A DNA stretch of 15,528 nt. Origin: Opitutales bacterium (lineage in GTDB: Bacteria; Verrucomicrobiota; Verrucomicrobiae; Opitutales; CAG-312). Shown here piece after piece: positions 12,270 through 15,528 of this stretch (its first letter is position 1; every line of letters begins with the position of its first letter). Under the pieces are notes generated by a model, which saw nothing but the letters and a program-made list of their open reading frames with translations, was not told the origin of the DNA and ran no database searches. Location: NCBI GenBank assembly GCA_017623955.1, contig JAGAOA010000028.1, forward strand, positions 1 through 15,528, written 5' to 3'. Both the position numbers and the translations under genes were made by a program.

Positions 12270-13580
12270 TTACAATACTGGAGTTTTTCCAGGAACAGGA
12301 ACAGCACGCAGAGGAAGTTTACCGAACTTTTCTTCGCAATACAAAGTACCCTTAGATTTTGCAAAGAACCAATCATACTTAAACTTTTTGCCCGAGTAAG
12401 CACTTTCACGACCTGCAATACCCAACATTGTCGAGTTTACCAATGGACGCAAGCGATTTACCTGTTTACCAGTCTTAATTGATTCAATCAAGAATTTGTG
12501 TTCAGCAACAATAGCTTGAACCTTTGGAGTTGGTGCTTCGTACAATACTTTACCTTTTCTATCAGTAATTATGCAACCACCGCCAAAATACGAAGGCAAT
12601 GCGATACCCTTTGTACCATAGAAGGTTTCGCCAATTTCACGAGACGTTTGGTCGTCTTGATGACAATAACTTGCAATGCGCAAGCCTTCGCCCATATCAA
12701 GGTCAACAGCAAAGTGACTGAATCTATCGCCATATTTTGGATAAGGTAAGTCTGTGCTACGACCACCCATACCACGAACAGTTTCGCACTTACGAGTATC
12801 ACCCAAGAACCACATTGCTACGTCGAGATTATGAACGTGTTGTTCTACGATATGGTCGCCCGATGACCAAATAAAGCCCGACCAATTACGGATTTGATAT
12901 TCCATAGTATCGAAAGCATAAATGTCTGATTTGGGATCGTGTTGCTTATGACCAACATAACCACCATCATTCCAAACAGCACGAATATTTAAAATATCGC
13001 CAATCATACCGTCTTGAACGCGTTTTGCCAATTCTTGATATCCTTCATGATAGCGACGTTGAGTTCCACAAACAACACTCAAACCTTTTTTGTCAGCAAT
13101 GTCTGCGAGTTCTAACATTTTCTTAGCTTGAACTACGTCAACGCAAGCTGGTTTTTCAAGGAATGCGTGCTTACCAGCTGCAACGATTTTTTCGTAGTGA
13201 GGAGTTCTAAATACTGGTGGAGTAGCTTCGATAACAACATCTATATCTTCCTTCAACATTTCGTCTATTGCATTCCAACCATAGAACTTTTTAATTTTTT
13301 CTGCTGATGCTTCTTTGTTACCTTGTTTTTTTGCGAAACTAGCAATTCTGTTTGCGGCTCTATCGAGTTTTTCTTGGAAGAGGTCGCATACAGCAACAAA
13401 CTCAACATCATTAGGAGCTGCTTCCAACATATTGATAGATGCGCCAACGCCTCTACCACCACAACCGCATAAGCCTACTTTTATCTTGCCCGAGCCTTTT
13501 ACATTACCGAATGAAAACTTCGGCAACACACTAGCAGCCGATACAATCGTAGCACCCTTTATAAAATCACGTCTTTCCAT
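12270..13580 (-). CDS. Tat-exported Gfo/Idh/MocA-family oxidoreductase
   Basis: NAD(P)-dependent sugar or glycoside dehydrogenase carrying its own Tat signal, so it folds with its cofactor before export. Residues 1-20 are MERRDFIKGATIVSAASVLP, with the RRxFIK motif. A Rossmann fold follows with VGLCGCGGRG (35-44), the cofactor-discriminating D66 in AVCDLF, and the family EKP at 142-144. The C-terminal substrate domain has the SGDHIVEQHVHNLD block (240-253) with candidate catalytic His243/His250. Length, 436 residues, fits exported members of the family. AGGAAAGG lies before the ATG. It is first in the five-gene operon and divergent from an AraC regulator. Known relatives oxidise sugars at C3 or inositol and often carry tightly bound cofactor. 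Substrate and position of oxidation are not readable. It may also be a glycosidase of the NAD-dependent (GH109-like) type, because the two share fold and Tat signal. Confidence 0.9.
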   Translation of the reverse strand: MERRDFIKGATIVSAASVLPKFSFGNVKGSGKIKVGLCGCGGRGVGASINMLEAAPNDVEFVAVCDLFQEKLDRAANRIASFAKKQGNKEASAEKIKKFYGWNAIDEMLKEDIDVVIEATPPVFRTPHYEKIVAAGKHAFLEKPACVDVVQAKKMLELADIADKKGLSVVCGTQRRYHEGYQELAKRVQDGMIGDILNIRAVWNDGGYVGHKQHDPKSDIYAFDTMEYQIRNWSGFIWSSGDHIVEQHVHNLDVAMWFLGDTRKCETVRGMGGRSTDLPYPKYGDRFSHFAVDLDMGEGLRIASYCHQDDQTSREIGETFYGTKGIALPSYFGGGCIITDRKGKVLYEAPTPKVQAIVAEHKFLIESIKTGKQVNRLRPLVNSTMLGIAGRESAYSGKKFKYDWFFAKSKGTLYCEEKFGKLPLRAVPVPGKTPVL

Positions 13581-13641
13581 TATATTACCTTTCCTTTTAT
13601 TTTATTTTCAAAATATACAGACTTATAAAGTAGATTGTATT

Positions 13642-13700
13642 ATGCAAAATTTCTAAAAAAATGCAAACGATATTTTGGATATGTTTTAAAATTTGGATAT
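13642..13700. promoter_or_regulatory. Paired direct repeats in the AraC/operon divergent region
   Basis: The 162-base region between the divergent AraC gene and the sugar operon contains ATGCAAA at 13642-13648 and 13661-13667 (19 bases apart) and TTTGGATAT at 13674-13682 and 13692-13700 (18 bases apart). Pairs of half-sites in direct orientation, about two helical turns apart, are the usual shape of AraC-family operators. The repeats lie between the two start codons, so one or both pairs may control both directions. Which pair, if either, binds the adjacent AraC protein is inference. No confident -35/-10 pair was found. Confidence 0.5.
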
Positions 13701-13742
13701 TTTTTCTTTGACCTACGTAAAGAATTAAATCAATCTATAACT

Positions 13743-14666
13743 ATGAAAAATACAAAATATCTTTGGGAGATGAAAACCGACAACGAATTAAAGCTATGGC
13801 CCAAAAATAGTAGCGAACATTATTTGTCGTCATCTACACTTCCACAATACTTAGTATCTGCAAATTTAAGTGATAAAATTTCGGCTCCGAGAACTCTTCC
13901 CTTTGATATGTTAAGAACCGAAGGGATTTTAAATACAGCAATAACAGAGCATAATGGTAGATACTATCAAAGTCGCGATAATGAGAAATTTCACTTCGTA
14001 GTTTTTACGCTCGATGGAGAATGTAAATTAAAGTTAAATAAGCAATCTACAATATTGCGTCGTAACATGTATTTTGCTGCACCAGCCGGAACATCATACG
14101 AACTAAATGCCCAGAAACATTGGAAGTGCATTTGGTTTCACATTGAAAACACAAAACGCTGGGTAAATGTTCTTGGCAATTATGCACATTTTGGCAAAAG
14201 TAGATTTACAAAAGATATAGAAACTACGGCATTAAAATATAGAACAGAAGCATACAAGACATCTAGAAATTTGCGTCTTCTTGAAATTTTGTCTGAGTTA
14301 CTTTCATTCTATCTACGCGAAGAATTTATGCCCGAAAATCCCCCCAAAGCTCCAGAAAAAATTGAGACCTTAATTTTGAAACTCAAAACTGCGACTATAA
14401 AAAATATAACAACAAAAGACGCTGCAAAACTCATAGGTTATACAACAAAAGATTTAGATACATATTGCAAAAACAAATACTCCAAAACATTTTCACAAGT
14501 AAAAATAGATTTACAAATGAAACTTGCTAGAAAGCTTTTGACTGAGTCATTTTATTCTGTTGCAAACACTGCAAAAAAGACAGGATTTGCTACACCATTT
14601 TCCTTCTCAAAAGCTTTCAAGAAGTATCATGGTATATCGCCTAAAGATTTTAAAAATAACACGTAG
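13743..14666 (+). CDS. AraC-family transcriptional regulator
   Basis: DNA-binding regulator of 307 residues from ATG 13743. An N-terminal cupin-like sensor domain (about 25-140; FTLDGECKLKLNKQ and the later NMYFAAPAGTSYEL strands) precedes a C-terminal AraC double helix-turn-helix (about 223-305). The HTH contains TTKDAAKLIGYTTKDLD, ARKLLTESFYSVANTAKKTG and FSKAFKKYHGISPKDF, the last being the family signature. The frame is open back to 13635, but that extension reads through the operator-like repeats and looks non-coding, so the internal ATG is preferred; neither has a good ribosome binding site. It is divergent from the Gfo/Idh operon and most likely activates it when its sugar ligand is bound. 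The ligand is probably the operon's substrate or an intermediate. It ends at a bidirectional terminator. Confidence 0.88.
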   Translation: MKNTKYLWEMKTDNELKLWPKNSSEHYLSSSTLPQYLVSANLSDKISAPRTLPFDMLRTEGILNTAITEHNGRYYQSRDNEKFHFVVFTLDGECKLKLNKQSTILRRNMYFAAPAGTSYELNAQKHWKCIWFHIENTKRWVNVLGNYAHFGKSRFTKDIETTALKYRTEAYKTSRNLRLLEILSELLSFYLREEFMPENPPKAPEKIETLILKLKTATIKNITTKDAAKLIGYTTKDLDTYCKNKYSKTFSQVKIDLQMKLARKLLTESFYSVANTAKKTGFATPFSFSKAFKKYHGISPKDFKNNT

Positions 14667-14685
14667 TATAGTATCTTTACATCAC

Positions 14686-14722
14686 AAAAAAAACGGAATA
14701 ACCTAAAGTTATTCCGTTTTTT
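14686..14722. terminator. Bidirectional terminator after the AraC gene
   Basis: AAACGGAATAAC (14691-14702) and GTTATTCCGTTT (14708-14719) form a perfect 12-bp stem with a 5-base loop, with an A run on the left and a T run on the right. It terminates both the AraC gene and the convergent PEP-CTERM gene. Confidence 0.93.
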
Positions 14723-14741
14723 AGTTTAAGCTTTTAGCAAA

Positions 14742-15528
14742 TTATTTTCTTCTGCGATAGGCAACAAATCCCAATGCGATAGCACCAAATATCATTGCCC
14801 ATTCAGCTGGTTCTGGAACTGCTACTGTGTTTACCCAAAATGCATTAGCTTCGCCATTTACAGCTTTTACATCTAGAGCATACAAGCTATCATCAATTAC
14901 ATCAAAGTATTTTTTCAAATTTTCTTCAGATACATCATATACCCTAAGTTTTTCAATTACCAAACCTTCCAAGAGAATGCAGTTATCAACGAGATTATCT
15001 CCACGCAATGAATTGAAATATTCGCCAGCTTCTTCACCGAGAACCAACGAGCCATTTTCACCGAAAGCCATTTCAATAACTCTAGCAGCGTCGAACGAAA
15101 TAGCACCAATATTATTTGCTGCGTTTATTTCAAAACGTGTATGAATACCAGCAGTTGCAGCCGATACGTTGTAGTCTATGAGATTAAATATAGAAGTTGC
15201 TTGAGATGTTGCACCCCATGCTTCACCAGATCCAAGAATAAAAGCATCTGTTGTGTTCATTACAAAAACAGTTCCACGAGCAATAGTGAGCTTGTTGCCC
15301 AAATTGATACTACCCTTAGCCGAGTTTGTAATAATCTTTGCTCCAATTGGCACACCAGAATTTGTATCAATATGAGTCCAATTAGTAGCACCATTACTTT
15401 GATAAACTTGTGTTAATGTTGCATTTTTTTCAAACACAAAATCACTACCATCGGAACTAGCATATATACCTAAAATGAAATCATCTGCATCTTGTTTTGA
15501 AGAATTTCTACCACTACCATTTACAACT
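14742..15528 (-). CDS. PEP-CTERM sorting-domain surface protein, C-terminal part (partial)
   Basis: C-terminal 261 residues of an exported protein whose frame stays open to the right window edge, so the N-terminus and signal peptide are missing. The end reads VPEPAEWAMIFG, then a hydrophobic stretch and YRRRK. This is the PEP-CTERM tripartite signal (motif, transmembrane helix, basic tail), recognised by an exosortase and removed during sorting to the outer envelope or matrix. The visible body is Asn/Gly/Ala/Thr-rich with short repeating beta-strand-like stretches (IITNSAKGSINLGNKLTIARG), typical of beta-helix or autotransporter-like surface proteins. A GTG at 15437 is an internal codon, not a start, because the frame continues upstream without a stop. 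No enzyme motif is seen. The exosortase is not in the window. Confidence 0.85.
   Translation of the reverse strand, partial: VVNGSGRNSSKQDADDFILGIYASSDGSDFVFEKNATLTQVYQSNGATNWTHIDTNSGVPIGAKIITNSAKGSINLGNKLTIARGTVFVMNTTDAFILGSGEAWGATSQATSIFNLIDYNVSAATAGIHTRFEINAANNIGAISFDAARVIEMAFGENGSLVLGEEAGEYFNSLRGDNLVDNCILLEGLVIEKLRVYDVSEENLKKYFDVIDDSLYALDVKAVNGEANAFWVNTVAVPEPAEWAMIFGAIALGFVAYRRRK

Noticed and set aside
12251..12418. N-terminal extension of the lipoprotein TIM-barrel gene
   Set aside because: It overlaps the end of the Gfo/Idh gene by about 150 bases, and the internal ATG at 12250 starts a textbook lipoprotein signal.
13635..13742. N-terminal extension of the AraC gene
   Set aside because: The added 36 residues are basic and aromatic without family similarity and would read through the operator-like repeats; ATG 13743 gives the normal length.

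Overview
The window is AT-rich chromosomal DNA, most likely from a low-GC Verrucomicrobiota-like bacterium (Opitutales-type; Lentisphaerota is the main alternative). The strongest clue is the last gene on the right. It ends in a VPEP motif, a hydrophobic helix and an RRRK tail, the PEP-CTERM sorting signal common in those groups. Secreted glycoside hydrolases, Tat-exported Gfo/Idh-type oxidoreductases, xylose-isomerase-like TIM barrels and AraC regulators of sugar genes fit the same lineages. This assignment is inference, as no rRNA or marker phylogeny is available here.

Layout, left to right. Positions 1-3035 (minus strand) hold housekeeping and envelope genes: an AmpG-like MFS permease followed by a RodZ-like HTH membrane protein with its own terminator, then a small Dabb-domain protein whose stop codon overlaps the start of a CCA tRNA nucleotidyltransferase that runs off the left edge. 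Positions 3036-3573 are non-coding. They contain a terminator on the strand of the permease and a GC-richer island with a 35-37 bp direct repeat and nested inverted repeats. Positions 3574-4251 (plus) encode an unrecognised multi-pass membrane protein, which converges on an unrecognised 254-residue soluble protein (4309-5073, minus). Positions 5218-7599 (minus) encode a secreted GH78-type alpha-L-rhamnosidase. It is divergent from holA, the DNA polymerase III delta subunit (7742-8839, plus).

Positions 8898-13580 (minus) are a tight five-gene operon. In transcription order it encodes a Tat-exported Gfo/Idh/MocA oxidoreductase, a lipoprotein TIM-barrel isomerase/epimerase, a second TIM-barrel protein with an apparent Tat signal, a ROK sugar kinase and a GmhA-like SIS isomerase. 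Gaps are 1 to about 50 bases. An AraC-type regulator (13743-14666, plus) is divergent from it, and the shared intergenic region carries two pairs of direct repeats. The layout suggests that an exported branch oxidises and then isomerises or cleaves a sugar or glycoside outside the cytoplasm, and that a cytoplasmic branch phosphorylates and isomerises the released sugar. The substrate cannot be read from sequence.

The right edge (14742-15528, minus) is the C-terminal part of a PEP-CTERM surface protein. Most transcription units end in clear intrinsic terminators, two of them usable from both strands. The most interesting items are the five-gene export/phosphorylation operon with its AraC repeats, the second TIM-barrel gene whose Tat signal lies upstream of its first ATG, and the structured repeat island near 3.3 kb.
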